NCBI RefSeq assembly: GCF_002407205.1
Contig: NZ_CP023549.1
Coordinates: 661,001 to 725,000, forward strand
DNA length: 64,000 bases
Origin: Rhodobacter sp. CZR27
GTDB lineage: Bacteria > Pseudomonadota > Alphaproteobacteria > Rhodobacterales > Rhodobacteraceae
Direction of reading: 5' to 3'
Part shown: piece by piece, positions 42,019 through 50,849 of the stretch
Layout: each line of letters starts with the position of its first letter
Position numbering within the stretch: the stretch's first letter is position 1
Notes under the pieces: generated by a model
What the model was told of the DNA's origin: nothing
The model's database searches: none
The model's input: only the letters and a program-made list of their open reading frames with translations
Program-made: the position numbers and the translations under genes

Positions 42019-43254
42019 CTACCAGGTCCGGGTGAAGCTGCCGCCCGCTAGCCGGACGGGGCTGCGCCAGTTCGGCAGAGGAGCCTGGGGCCGCCGCATC
42101 GCCTGCGTCAGCGCGACTGCGCGGTGGCGCGACTGGAAGCGCAGCCAGGGCTCGGGCGGGCCGGTGAAGGTCCAGGCGGCAAGTCCGAACAGCAGCCGCT
42201 CGCCGGTAGGCAGCCGCGCCGCATGGGCGGACAGCCAGTCGCGCACGCGCTCGACGTCCGGCCAGGGTGTGGCGGCCTCGATCAGGGTCTCGCCGGGGTC
42301 GCCGTCGATGGCGGCGTTTTCGGGGTCGTAAGGAAAGATCGCGCGCTCCAGCCCGTCATGGGCAACATGAACCCCGGTGATGGTCTCGAAGGCCGAAACG
42401 GCCACGCGGGCGTCGAGCGGGTCTTCCATCGCGTCGGCCAGCCACCGCAGGACCTGCGCCGAGCCGAGCGCGCCGAGCGCCACGATCCCCCAGCGGCGGG
42501 TCGCGGGCCGGCCGAGAAGCGCACGGGTCGCCTCCTGCGCCGCCGGGGGCTGCAGCGCGAGCGGGAAAAGTTCCGCTGCGCGGCGCGCGGGGCCGGGGGC
42601 GGTCGGAAAGGTCGCGGCCTCGGCCAGACGTGCGGCGCGCGCGCCATCGCCCAGCAGCACGGCGGCGATGTCGGCCTCGGTCCCCGCTTCCGCCGCCACG
42701 AAATCGCGGCAATCGGCGCGGCCGACCTCTCCGGCAAGCCGGATGGCGCGCGCCCGCACCTGAGGGTCGCGGTCCTCCAGCCCCGGCTGCAGGTGCCGGC
42801 GGGGATCGACGCGGTGGCGGCCGCAGATGTCGAAGGCGATCCAGCGCAGCACCGGCTCGCGGCTCGCGATCCAGCGGGGCATGACGGTTCCCAGAAGATC
42901 CGCGCCGCACCAGGCGGCGGCATGACCCATCGGGCGCCAGTCGGTCGCGGCGGCAAGCGCCGCCTCGACGCCGGCCGGTCGCTGCTGGCGCAGCGCCACA
43001 TGCAGCAGCACCGCCGCCGCCGGGCCGCTCGGGTCGTCCTGCGCGAGGGTGCCGGCGGTCTCGCAACCCGCCTCATGCGCAAGGACCAGTGCATCGAGAT
43101 GGCCCTGCAGCCGCTGCTCGAGATCGTAGATGTCGATCAGCCGGTGGTTCGGCGTCTCGAGCGCGAGGTCGCGCTGGGTCAGAAGGAAGGCCGCATCCTC
43201 GGCGTGGATGCGCAGGATGTCGGTTCCGTGCCGTCTGATCCAGTCAGCCCCCAC
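42019..43254 (-). CDS. TIGR02270-family HEAT-repeat protein
   Basis: 411 residues. The N-terminus (HAEDAAFLLTQRDLAL... LIDIYDLEQRLQGHLDALVLAHEAG) matches the TIGR02270 family linked to T6SS clusters. The middle is made of HEAT-like helical pairs (DPQVRARAIRLAGEVGRADCRDFV; WGIVALGALGSAQVLRWLADAMEDP). No catalytic motifs. A scaffold role with the neighbouring DUF2169 protein is likely. It ends 10 bp before the DUF2169 start. Confidence 0.82.
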   Translation of the reverse strand: MGADWIRRHGTDILRIHAEDAAFLLTQRDLALETPNHRLIDIYDLEQRLQGHLDALVLAHEAGCETAGTLAQDDPSGPAAAVLLHVALRQQRPAGVEAALAAATDWRPMGHAAAWCGADLLGTVMPRWIASREPVLRWIAFDICGRHRVDPRRHLQPGLEDRDPQVRARAIRLAGEVGRADCRDFVAAEAGTEADIAAVLLGDGARAARLAEAATFPTAPGPARRAAELFPLALQPPAAQEATRALLGRPATRRWGIVALGALGSAQVLRWLADAMEDPLDARVAVSAFETITGVHVAHDGLERAIFPYDPENAAIDGDPGETLIEAATPWPDVERVRDWLSAHAARLPTGERLLFGLAAWTFTGPPEPWLRFQSRHRAVALTQAMRRPQAPLPNWRSPVRLAGGSFTRTW

Positions 43255-43269
43255 GACAGGAACCCTCCA

Positions 43270-45507
43270 TCACCACACCCCCGCCGGAACTTCGGGCGGA
43301 CCTGCCGGGGAGGCGGATACCGATGCCTGCGCGTCCCGGACGGTCGGGCTCTGCCGGACGATCGTGCTGTCGCACAGCCCGGCAATTGCTGCGGCCGCGG
43401 CTTCGGCGCCGTTCGCGGCCCGCAGCGCCTCCGTCAGCGGCCGGCCGTTCTCGCGCATCGCCGCACGCCGGTCGGGATCGAGCATGAGGCGCAGCGCGGC
43501 CTCGAGCCGGAACGGTTCCGTGCTGCGGACCAGAAGCCCCGCGCCCGCCTCGGCGGCGAAGCGCGCGCGCAGGATCTGCCGGTCCTGCTCGGCATGTTCG
43601 TTGGGGGTCCAGATCGTCGGCAACCCCCGTTCCAGATGCTCCACGAAGCTGTTGTAGCCCGCCGCGGCGATGGCGAAGTCGAAGGCGTCGAGCGAGCGGG
43701 CGAAGGGATAGCCGGCAAGGCTTGCCACGCCCCCTGGCAGGTCGAGCCGGTCCCGGGAGATCATCCATGTCGCGAGGCAGACGCCGATGCCCGGTCGATG
43801 CACCAGCAGGTCCAGCGCGCGGCGCACGATGCCGCCCATGTCGAAGTTGTTCCCCGACCCCGCGGCGATCAGGACGTTCACATCCGCCGGATCGAGGCCG
43901 AGATCCGCGCAGGCCGCCGACCTCTCCGCGATTTCCGCGGGGTCGAGCAGGCGAACCGGCGCCACGTCCCGAACCTCGGCGCGGCGGTCGGCGGTCGGGC
44001 CGTCGTCGAGCGCAGCGGCCGGGTCGCCGGGTTCGAGGATCAGGTCGAAGGCGCGGCCGCGCTCCAGCGCGTCCATGTCGCGGTTCGGGCCCCAGAGACC
44101 GCGGCGGATCCAGATCCGCGCGATCCCGGGTCGCCGGTCCAACGCGTCCAGCAGGCCCACGAAGGGCACGTTGCCGTCGAAGACCAGCGCCGAGGGGCGC
44201 CAAAAGGCAAGGATCGACTCCAGCGCCTCGCAAAGATGGGCGTTCCAGTGCGCCCGGTTCTGCCCAGAGGCCGCGTGATAGGGCAGATGCTCGGCCGGAA
44301 ACCCCAAGGAGCGCGCCACGTCGACCGCCTGCGAATGGCTGAGGAACACCGGCCGAAGACGCTCGGGCAGCCGGCGGGCGATGGCCAGTTGCCGCGTGAG
44401 GTGTCCCATGCCGACGCCGTTGGTGGAATGGAAGAGCACGCGGCTTGGCGGTGTCGCATGGACGGCGGGGGCGAAGCTGTCCCGCCGCGGCGGTCCGATC
44501 ATGCCCTGCACCCGGGCCACGAAGGTCCCGGATGCGAAGGGGCCGGCCAGCAGGTCGCGGCCGGCCTCGGCCAGCTCGGCCTGCAGCCCACGGTCCGCGT
44601 CGAGGTCCAGCGCCCGGCGGGGCAGGTCGTGCAGGCGGCCGTAGAGCGCGGCGGCGCCAAAGACGGGGCGGTATTCCGGCGGAAGGCAGGGCACCACGCC
44701 GGCCCGAAGCGCCAGCAGGGCCTCGACCGGGCAGGGATCGTCGGCGGCCTCGTCGGGATTGGCCAGCAGGTCCACCTGCGCGAGGAGCCCCGCCATGTCG
44801 ACCCGGTCCTCGGGCCAGACCTCCAGCGGGGCGGGCCGGGGCCAGTCGGGGATCGAGCTGCCGCGCAGGCGCCAGAGCAGCAGCCGGGGCGGCGTCTCGG
44901 GCAGGCCGGTGTCGAGCAGCGTCGGCCGCGCGGCCGAGATCCGGGCGCTGCCGATCGCGGGCCGGCTGCGGCCCGCGGCACGGGGATGAACGGGAAGGTC
45001 TGGGGCGACGGAGGGCCAGTCCTCTTCCGTCAGTTGCCAGTCCGGGGCCGCATGGACCAGCGCCTCGCGCGCGATGGCCGTTGTCGGTGCCCAGAGCGGC
45101 GTGCCGCCGAGGACCACGGCCGCCGCCGCCTCCATCCGGTCGAGGCTGAGGCGGGGACCGACCAGCGCGGCCGGACGCTCCACCGTCACGAGGCGATGGC
45201 GCGAGCGGATCCGGCCCTCCGCCATGGGGCGCGCCGCGAACAGCCGCGCGTCGAAGGCCAGCGCAAGCGTGCAGTCCACATTTGCCCGTGCAGACAGCCG
45301 CACGGCATGGCCGGACTCGAACAGCGCGGCATGGCCGGGGTCGAGGCGCCACGGCTCGGCCCGGATCGCCTCGGGTGCCACCGGCAGCACGCCGATCCGG
45401 TAGCCGGCCCGCGCCAGCGCGGCGATGGCCGCGGCATGTGCGGGGGCCGCGACGTCCCCCACCCGGACATCGGCCAGAACGCAGAGATCCAGCCGGACCG
45501 CCGCCAC
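43270..45507 (-). CDS. Large MurG-like glycosyltransferase, T6SS-embedded
   Basis: 745 residues. The C-terminal half (about 365-745) is a GT-B fold of the MurG/GT28 type: RVLFHSTNGVGMGHLTRQLAIARRL, FDGNVPFVGLLDALDRRPG, VNVLIAAGSGNNFDMGGIV, and FAIAAAGYNSFVEHLERGLPTIWTPN. The N-terminal half is a second GT-B-like portion (DLCVLADVRVGDVAAPAHAAAIAALARAGYRIGVLP; PCPVEALLALRAGVVPCLPPEYRPVFG). It starts with GTG one base after the lipoprotein stop. The acceptor is unknown. The same C-terminal family occurs in phage and glycoprotein gene sets. Confidence 0.75.
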   Translation of the reverse strand: MAAVRLDLCVLADVRVGDVAAPAHAAAIAALARAGYRIGVLPVAPEAIRAEPWRLDPGHAALFESGHAVRLSARANVDCTLALAFDARLFAARPMAEGRIRSRHRLVTVERPAALVGPRLSLDRMEAAAAVVLGGTPLWAPTTAIAREALVHAAPDWQLTEEDWPSVAPDLPVHPRAAGRSRPAIGSARISAARPTLLDTGLPETPPRLLLWRLRGSSIPDWPRPAPLEVWPEDRVDMAGLLAQVDLLANPDEAADDPCPVEALLALRAGVVPCLPPEYRPVFGAAALYGRLHDLPRRALDLDADRGLQAELAEAGRDLLAGPFASGTFVARVQGMIGPPRRDSFAPAVHATPPSRVLFHSTNGVGMGHLTRQLAIARRLPERLRPVFLSHSQAVDVARSLGFPAEHLPYHAASGQNRAHWNAHLCEALESILAFWRPSALVFDGNVPFVGLLDALDRRPGIARIWIRRGLWGPNRDMDALERGRAFDLILEPGDPAAALDDGPTADRRAEVRDVAPVRLLDPAEIAERSAACADLGLDPADVNVLIAAGSGNNFDMGGIVRRALDLLVHRPGIGVCLATWMISRDRLDLPGGVASLAGYPFARSLDAFDFAIAAAGYNSFVEHLERGLPTIWTPNEHAEQDRQILRARFAAEAGAGLLVRSTEPFRLEAALRLMLDPDRRAAMRENGRPLTEALRAANGAEAAAAAIAGLCDSTIVRQSPTVRDAQASVSASPAGPPEVPAGVW

Positions 45508-45508
45508 G

Positions 45509-45967
45509 TCACGCCGGCCGGCAGGTCAGGCCGGAGCGCGAGGTGCCGCTGCCGCCCGGCTCGAATGTGATGATCTCGACCTCTCCCGTCCGGCGGGAGC
45601 CGGGCGGCTGCGTCAGGATGCTGACCGCATAGACGCCCCTGCGCCCCGACGCGGCGAGCGTGCCGTCCGCCCCGGGCGTGAGCTGCAGGTAGGCGTCGAG
45701 CTCGATGCGCTGGCTGGTGCCGTCCGCCAGCTGGCGCCGGGCGGGAAGCGCCGCGTATCCCCCGGCGCCGGATCGGCAGAGCACGGCGGGCGTGACCGGT
45801 CCGCTGTAGCGCAGCACCTGCGTCTGTCCGGCGCTGGCGAAGGGGACGAACCCCAGCGCCTTCAGCCGCGCCACCTCGTCCGCGGCCGGAACCGGAGCCT
45901 CGCGCATGTCGGCGCAGGAGACGAGGACGAGCAGCGTGGCCACCAGCGGAAGGAGGGGGCGGGGCAT
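45509..45967 (-). CDS. Small predicted lipoprotein
   Basis: 152 residues with a lipoprotein signal peptide and lipobox (LVATLLVLVSCADM, Cys18). The mature part is mostly beta (RYSGPVTPAVLCRSG; IELDAYLQLTPGADGTLAASGRRGVYAVSILTQPPGS) and has two further cysteines. TssJ, the T6SS outer-membrane lipoprotein, has a similar size, but I do not see TssJ features, so I leave it unassigned. It is the last gene before the glycosyltransferase and lies 9 bp after the caspase gene. Confidence 0.7.
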   Translation of the reverse strand: MPRPLLPLVATLLVLVSCADMREAPVPAADEVARLKALGFVPFASAGQTQVLRYSGPVTPAVLCRSGAGGYAALPARRQLADGTSQRIELDAYLQLTPGADGTLAASGRRGVYAVSILTQPPGSRRTGEVEIITFEPGGSGTSRSGLTCRPA

Positions 45968-45976
45968 GGCGGTCTC

Positions 45977-48877
45977 CTATTGCATGGCCGAGAGTTCGGC
46001 CAGGGTGTCGAGGGTGACGCTGGCGCGGGGCGGCAGGCCGCGGCGGGTGAAGGCGGCGTCAAGGGCCGATCGCGTTGCCGGCCCCATCCGGCCGTCCGGC
46101 GGACCCACGTCCGCCCCGAGCCGGTTCAGCAGCAGTTGCGCCGCCCGCACGTGGTCCTCCTGCGGATGCGGTGCTGCGGCGCGCCGGGCGGCCTCGGCCA
46201 GAGTCGGATCCTCGGCCGCCCGGGCCAGCGCCGTCGCATACCAGACCAGCGCCTCGGCCGCGTCGCGCGGCACGCCCGTGCCCGCCTCGTGCAGCCGGCC
46301 GAGGTCGAGGGCCGCCCGCGGCACGCCGCCCTCGGCCGCAACCCGGAACCAGCGGGCCGCCGCCGCGAAATCCGGCGCGGCCCCGTCGTCGGACGCATAG
46401 GCGCGCCCGGCATCGCGGGCGGCCCAAGGGCTGGTCGCCGCATCCGCCGCGTAGAGATCCCGCGCCCGGGCAAGGTCCTTCGGTACGCCGCGGCCGCTTT
46501 CATAAAGCCGGCCAAGCTCGCGCGCGGCGCCCGGCACCTTCTCGGCCCTCGCCCGTTCCAGCAGGGCGGCGGCGCGGGCGGGATCGTCGTGCAGCGGGTG
46601 GCCTGCGGCCATCAGGCGGCCAAGGCGGAAGTAGCCCTCGCCGTCGCCTTCCCGCGCGGCGCGGGTGTAGAGGCGCGCGGCGGCCTCGATGTCCTGCGCC
46701 GTGCCCTGGCCTTCCTCATACATCAGGCCCAGCCGGGTCAGCGCATTCGGCACGCCGCGCCCGGCCGCGGTCTCGAACCAGAAGCGGGCCTCGTCATAGT
46801 CGCGCGGGATGCCGTCGCCGGTCTGATACATCCGGGCAAGGCGGGTCTGCGCGGTCAGCTCGCCGCTTTTCGCGGCGGCCGTGTACCAGCGCACCGCCTC
46901 GGCCGGGTCGCGGGGGATGCCGAGACCCTTCTGGTGGAACTCGGCGATGTTGGCCATCGCCCAGTCGTTGCCGCGCGCCGCGCCCTGCCGGTAGTAGTCG
47001 AGCGCGCGGGCATGATCCTGCGGCACGCCGACCCCTGCGCGCCAGATCCAGGCCAGCGCGGTGAAGGCCGCGGTCTCGCCCTTGGCCGCCGCCTCCTCGA
47101 ACAGCGCCCTGGCGCGGGCCGGGTCGCGCGGCACCGCCTGCGCGTCGAGATACATCTGCCCGAGGTAGACCATCGCCGAGACATGGCCCGCGTCCACCGC
47201 CTTTTGCTGCCAGTGCAGCGCCTCGTCGTAACGACCGGCGGCGCGGTAGCTGCGGGCAAGCTGTGCCCAGAAGCGGACGATCTCGGGGTGCTTCTCCACC
47301 GCGATCTCGCAGACCGCGATGGCCGCGTCGAAGTTGCGGTCGAGGATGAACTGCCGCGTGCCTGCGGTGACCCGCTGGCTGTCGTAGGGGTTCCCGGCGA
47401 GCATGTCGCAGGCATCGACATAGACCTCGACCTCGGCCGCGAGCGGCTCGGTCGTGCCGCCGTCCAGCAGCGTCTCGGCGCGGAAGCCGTCCGTTCCGCC
47501 GTTCGAGCCGACCGCCGGGAGGTAGTCGAACCGCTCGCCCTCGGCCATCCATCGCACCGATCCCGCCGAAAGCCCGGTGCCGCCCGCGCTGAGTTCGCCG
47601 AGCCTCGGCGCCTCGCCCACATGCACCCACGCCCCCTGCCGCGGCGCAACCTCGAGCGGTGCGCTTCCCGTCCCGATCGGCAGGGCGGGAACGGGACGAT
47701 CAAGGCTCGCCGCAATCTCCTCGCGGGCCGAGGCGGGCGCGAGGACAAGGCCGCGCGTCGCGGGCAGCGAGGTGTCCGAGACGACGATCGCCTCCGGGTC
47801 GCCGCCAAGCTCGCGGATGCGGGCGCGGGCGTCGTCGACGAAGGCGCCGTCGGGCATGGTGCGGACATAGGCGGTGAAGGCGTCGAGCCGGTTCGCCTCG
47901 CGGATCGCGCGCCAGAAGGTGCGGTCCACCACGCGCCGGGGCGGCAGCCCGCCCAGCGTGTCGGAGTCGGTCGTCATGCCGGTCGTGGTCTGCCGCAGGT
48001 CGCCTTGCGGTGGGCGGAAGTAGAAGCGGCTTTCCAGCGTGCTCGTCGTCCAGGCGATCTGCTCGCCGGCGGTCGCCTCGCGCACCATGCCGCGCACCCG
48101 GCGGAAGAGGTCCACGATCTCGAGCCCCGGCTCATCGATGTTGCGGGCAAGGGCGTCGGTATAGGGGCTGTGCCGGCCCGAGCCGTCGAAGGCCACCGCC
48201 CCCGGCGCCGTCGCGAAGCTGATCAGCGCCTCGGCCCCGCCCGCGGTCATCTCGGCCAGCCCGCCGCTGCTGGCCTGCGACAGGTCGGCAAGCCCGCGGG
48301 AGACCTGCTCGCGCGTGCCGCCGATCGAGATCGCACGCGTCTCGATAACCCGGCTCGCCTCGGCGGTGATCGATGTGAAGGGGTTGTTCCGGCAGGCGTC
48401 GAGCAGCACGAGGTTGAGCCGCGCGCCCGATTGCGCCATCACGTCCACGAAGATCTGCGCATCGACGGACTGCAGCTTCAGCTCCTCGACCGAGGAGGGC
48501 GCGACGGAGACGGGAAGCAGGTAGTTGCGCCCGCCGATCTGCACGCCGTGGCCGGCGTAGTAGAACAGCGCCTCGCTGCCGGGGCGCAGGCGGCTGCGGA
48601 AGGTGGCGAGATCGGCGAGCATGGTCTCGCGGTCGGCGTCGATGGTCTCGATCACCTCGAAGCCGGCCTGCCAGAGCTTCTCGGCGATCAGTTCCGCGTC
48701 GCGCGCCGGGTTGGGAAGGGCGGGCACGCTGGAATAGGCCGAGTTGCCGATCACCATCGCCACGCGCGGCGCGGTGCCCGACAGCAGCGGCGCCTCCTGC
48801 GCGAAGGCCGGCACGCCTGCGAACAGCGCCAGCAGGATCGCCCGTCCCGCCATGCACCGGTGAAGGGCGCGGGACAT
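45977..48877 (-). CDS. Exported caspase-like (C14) protein with SEL1 repeats and peptidoglycan-binding-like C-terminus
   Basis: 966 residues. Signal peptide (ILLALFAGVPAFAQ), then a caspase domain (VAMVIGNSAYSSVPALPNPARDAELIAEKL) with catalytic His110 (YYAGHGVQ) and Cys162 (LLDACRNNPF). A linker of unknown fold (about 330-540) is followed by TPR and at least eight SEL1 repeats (pattern AxxxLGxMYxxGxGVPxDxxxAxxWYxxAAxxG, about 560-890). The end is a PG_binding_1-like domain (NRLGADVGPPDGRMGPATRSAL). ATG 48877 has AAGGA upstream. It is probably a periplasmic protease or scaffold. Confidence 0.83.
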   Translation of the reverse strand: MSRALHRCMAGRAILLALFAGVPAFAQEAPLLSGTAPRVAMVIGNSAYSSVPALPNPARDAELIAEKLWQAGFEVIETIDADRETMLADLATFRSRLRPGSEALFYYAGHGVQIGGRNYLLPVSVAPSSVEELKLQSVDAQIFVDVMAQSGARLNLVLLDACRNNPFTSITAEASRVIETRAISIGGTREQVSRGLADLSQASSGGLAEMTAGGAEALISFATAPGAVAFDGSGRHSPYTDALARNIDEPGLEIVDLFRRVRGMVREATAGEQIAWTTSTLESRFYFRPPQGDLRQTTTGMTTDSDTLGGLPPRRVVDRTFWRAIREANRLDAFTAYVRTMPDGAFVDDARARIRELGGDPEAIVVSDTSLPATRGLVLAPASAREEIAASLDRPVPALPIGTGSAPLEVAPRQGAWVHVGEAPRLGELSAGGTGLSAGSVRWMAEGERFDYLPAVGSNGGTDGFRAETLLDGGTTEPLAAEVEVYVDACDMLAGNPYDSQRVTAGTRQFILDRNFDAAIAVCEIAVEKHPEIVRFWAQLARSYRAAGRYDEALHWQQKAVDAGHVSAMVYLGQMYLDAQAVPRDPARARALFEEAAAKGETAAFTALAWIWRAGVGVPQDHARALDYYRQGAARGNDWAMANIAEFHQKGLGIPRDPAEAVRWYTAAAKSGELTAQTRLARMYQTGDGIPRDYDEARFWFETAAGRGVPNALTRLGLMYEEGQGTAQDIEAAARLYTRAAREGDGEGYFRLGRLMAAGHPLHDDPARAAALLERARAEKVPGAARELGRLYESGRGVPKDLARARDLYAADAATSPWAARDAGRAYASDDGAAPDFAAAARWFRVAAEGGVPRAALDLGRLHEAGTGVPRDAAEALVWYATALARAAEDPTLAEAARRAAAPHPQEDHVRAAQLLLNRLGADVGPPDGRMGPATRSALDAAFTRRGLPPRASVTLDTLAELSAMQ

Positions 48878-48887
48878 GATCCTTGTC

Positions 48888-49199
48888 CTAGTAGAGCGCG
48901 GCCGAGGCAGCGCCCGCCGGGCGGCCCGGCGGCACTCCGGGTCCGCGCGCCGTGCGTCCGTAGCCGGCAATGATCTGCTCGCGCGAAAGGCCGGGATTCT
49001 CGCGCAGCAGCCGGAACTCGACCAGCGCAAGGAAGGCGGCCTTGGCCAGAGGCCCGGTGGGGTACTGGCGAAGATAGTTGCGTGCGGCGGTTTCGCTGGC
49101 GAAGGCGCGGGTATCCTGCGTCTGGGCCTCGGCCCCGCCAAAAGTCGCGCCCATGACGCCGACGAACGTCAGAACCCGGCCCAGCATCCACTTGGCCAT
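48888..49199 (-). CDS. Small exported protein of unknown function
   Basis: 103 residues. Signal peptide (MLGRVLTFVGVMGATFGGAEAQ), then a conserved-looking segment (ASETAARNYLRQYPTGPLAKAAFLALVEFRLL) and a Gly/Pro/Ala-rich tail. It resembles small exported proteins that precede caspase genes in alphaproteobacteria, but I recognise no family. ATG 49199 has AAGGA 8 nt upstream; TTG 49205 is less likely. First gene of the leftward run 37534-49199. Confidence 0.7.
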   Translation of the reverse strand: MAKWMLGRVLTFVGVMGATFGGAEAQTQDTRAFASETAARNYLRQYPTGPLAKAAFLALVEFRLLRENPGLSREQIIAGYGRTARGPGVPPGRPAGAASAALY

Positions 49200-49359
49200 G
49201 ATCAATTCCTTCGAGAAACGCGGGTTGCGGAAAGCCGCCTAAACCTCAAGTAGAAGCCAGAAGCCGATTCCGGTCAAGAAAGATGAATCGGGTTTTTACC
49301 TATTGCGGGATTGCAGAATTTTGTCGCTGGATCTCCCCGAGTCGTGGGAGGCTTCCGGC
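49200..49359. promoter_or_regulatory. Divergent promoter region between the caspase and glycosyltransferase units
   Basis: 160 bp, more AT-rich than its surroundings (for example around 49285-49318). It separates two oppositely transcribed operons and must hold both promoters. A short direct repeat AGAAGCC occurs twice (near 49252 and 49260). No clear -35/-10 pairs could be fixed. Confidence 0.4.
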
Positions 49360-50430
49360 ATGTTCCGGTATCCGCCTGACCGTCCCTGTCCGCTGACTTG
49401 GTTCCCCGACTACAGCGGGACGAACCCGTATCAGAGCCTGCTTTACGGCGCGCTTGGCCCGACCTTCGATCCGCAGCCGGGCACCATCGAGGATGCGCTG
49501 GCCCGGCCCGCGCGCGGGCTCTTCCATCTGCACTGGGAGCATGCGGTCTTCGCCACGCCGGGCGGCTCGGCCGAGGCGTTCCTGGATGCCCTTCTGGCCT
49601 TCCGCGCGCGGGGAGGCCGGATCGTCTGGACGCTGCACAACCTCGAGCCGCGGAACGAGGCGCTGGCCCCCGCGATCGCGGACCTGCGCTCCGGTCTGGT
49701 CGAACTGGCGGATGCGATCCATCTTCACTCGCTGCCCGCGCTGGCCGCCGCGCGCCGGGTGCTGGCCCTGCCGCCCGGGAAGGTGCGCATCATCCCCCAT
49801 GCGTCCTATGATGGTGCCTATCCGGTCCTGCACCGCGACCCGGCGCGCGAGGCGCTGGGGCTGGCGGAGGCGCGGATGGTGCTGCTGCTGCCGGGGCGGC
49901 TCGCGGCCTACAAGCAGCCCGGGGCGCTGGCGGCGGCCTTCCGCAGCGTCGCCGGCCCGCGGGACCGGCTGCTGCTGGCGGGCGAGGCCGTGCCGGGCGC
50001 GGTGCCTGCGGACCCGGGCGACGGGCGCATCCTTGTCCTTCCGGGCTTCGCGCCGCCCGAGGTCGTCTCGCGCTGCCATGCCGCCGCGGATCTGGTGGCG
50101 CTGCCCTATGACCGGTCGCTGACCTCGGGCTCGGCCGTGCTGGCGGCGACGCTGGGGCGCGGGGTGGTCGGCCCCGACCTGCCGGGGTTGCGGGACGTGG
50201 TGGAGCCGCCGCGCACCGGCCTTCTCTACGATCCGGCCGAGGAGGGGGGGCTGGCGCGCTCGATAGCCACCGCGCTGGGGGAGGGGGCGGAGGTCTGGGC
50301 ACGGCGCGGTGAAGCGGCACGCGCCCTTGCCGCGGCGCGCGACCTGCGGTTCGTTGCGGCGGCATGGCGCGACCTGTTCGGTTCGCTGCTTGCCACGGCG
50401 GGGCCGCCGCGGGTCGGGGCCGCGCCATGA
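49360..50430 (+). CDS. Glycosyltransferase family 4-like protein
   Basis: 356 residues of the GT-B fold. LHWEHAVFATPGGSAEAFLDALLAFRARGGRIVWTLHNLEP is typical of the N-lobe. The C-lobe has VLLLPGRLAAYKQPGALAAAF and CHAAADLVALPYDRSLTSGSAVLAATLGRGVVGPDLPGLRDVV, the nucleotide-sugar site of GT4 enzymes. ATG 49360 is behind GGGAGG. It starts a three-gene operon with the 140-residue protein and a GT-A-like protein, and sits between T6SS gene sets. Confidence 0.83.
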   Translation: MFRYPPDRPCPLTWFPDYSGTNPYQSLLYGALGPTFDPQPGTIEDALARPARGLFHLHWEHAVFATPGGSAEAFLDALLAFRARGGRIVWTLHNLEPRNEALAPAIADLRSGLVELADAIHLHSLPALAAARRVLALPPGKVRIIPHASYDGAYPVLHRDPAREALGLAEARMVLLLPGRLAAYKQPGALAAAFRSVAGPRDRLLLAGEAVPGAVPADPGDGRILVLPGFAPPEVVSRCHAAADLVALPYDRSLTSGSAVLAATLGRGVVGPDLPGLRDVVEPPRTGLLYDPAEEGGLARSIATALGEGAEVWARRGEAARALAAARDLRFVAAAWRDLFGSLLATAGPPRVGAAP

Positions 50431-50849
50431 CCTCCGGCCGCCCGATCCCCGATGCGCGCAGGCCGGTTGCCGACGAGGATGCATGGCCCTTCAACCTCGA
50501 CAGCCCGGTGATTGCCGGCGCGCTTCGGCCCGGCCGGCCGCTTGCCCTGATGCTGGTCGACCTGACCGGGCTCGACTGGCCCGAGGTCGAGCCGCTGCTG
50601 CCGGTGGCGCGCGAGGTCGCGCAGGAACAGGGGATGGTCCCCGTCCTTGTCGTGGACATGCTGCGCTTCGGCGGGCTTCGCACGGCGGGCTTCGCCTATG
50701 ACGTGCTGCCCAACGCCGCGGCCAACGCGCCCTTCGCGCCGGACGACGACTGGGCGAGCTACCTCGCGCACCGCCGAACGCTGCTCGTGGCGAAGTGGCA
50801 GCCGGCGGCCATCGTCCACCTTGGCCGCCACGCGGAGTGGCCGTCATGA
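50427..50849 (+). CDS. Hypothetical protein in glycosyltransferase operon
   Basis: 140 residues, no signal peptide. It has a Rossmann-like alternating pattern (LALMLVDLTGLDWPEVEPLLPVAREVAQEQGMVPVLVVDMLRFGGLRTAGFAYDVLP) and a C-terminal WASYLAHRRTLLVAKWQPAAIVHLG. It overlaps the preceding stop and the following start by 4 bases each, so it is made together with both. No family recognised; a partner subunit for one of the transferases is plausible. Confidence 0.7.
   Translation: MTSGRPIPDARRPVADEDAWPFNLDSPVIAGALRPGRPLALMLVDLTGLDWPEVEPLLPVAREVAQEQGMVPVLVVDMLRFGGLRTAGFAYDVLPNAAANAPFAPDDDWASYLAHRRTLLVAKWQPAAIVHLGRHAEWPS

Noticed and set aside
42124..45570. 1148-codon open frame on the plus strand
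   Set aside because: It lies antisense to TIGR02270 and the MurG-like gene. Its translation is low-complexity Arg/Gly/Ala/His with no domain, the usual by-product of GC-rich codon bias.
45509..45967. Lipoprotein as TssJ
   Set aside because: Size and lipobox fit, but the TssJ beta-sandwich pattern is not evident; left unassigned.
45425..48973. 1182-codon open frame on the plus strand
   Set aside because: Antisense to the caspase-SEL1 gene, whose signal peptide, catalytic dyad and repeats are clear. The plus-strand product has no recognisable fold.
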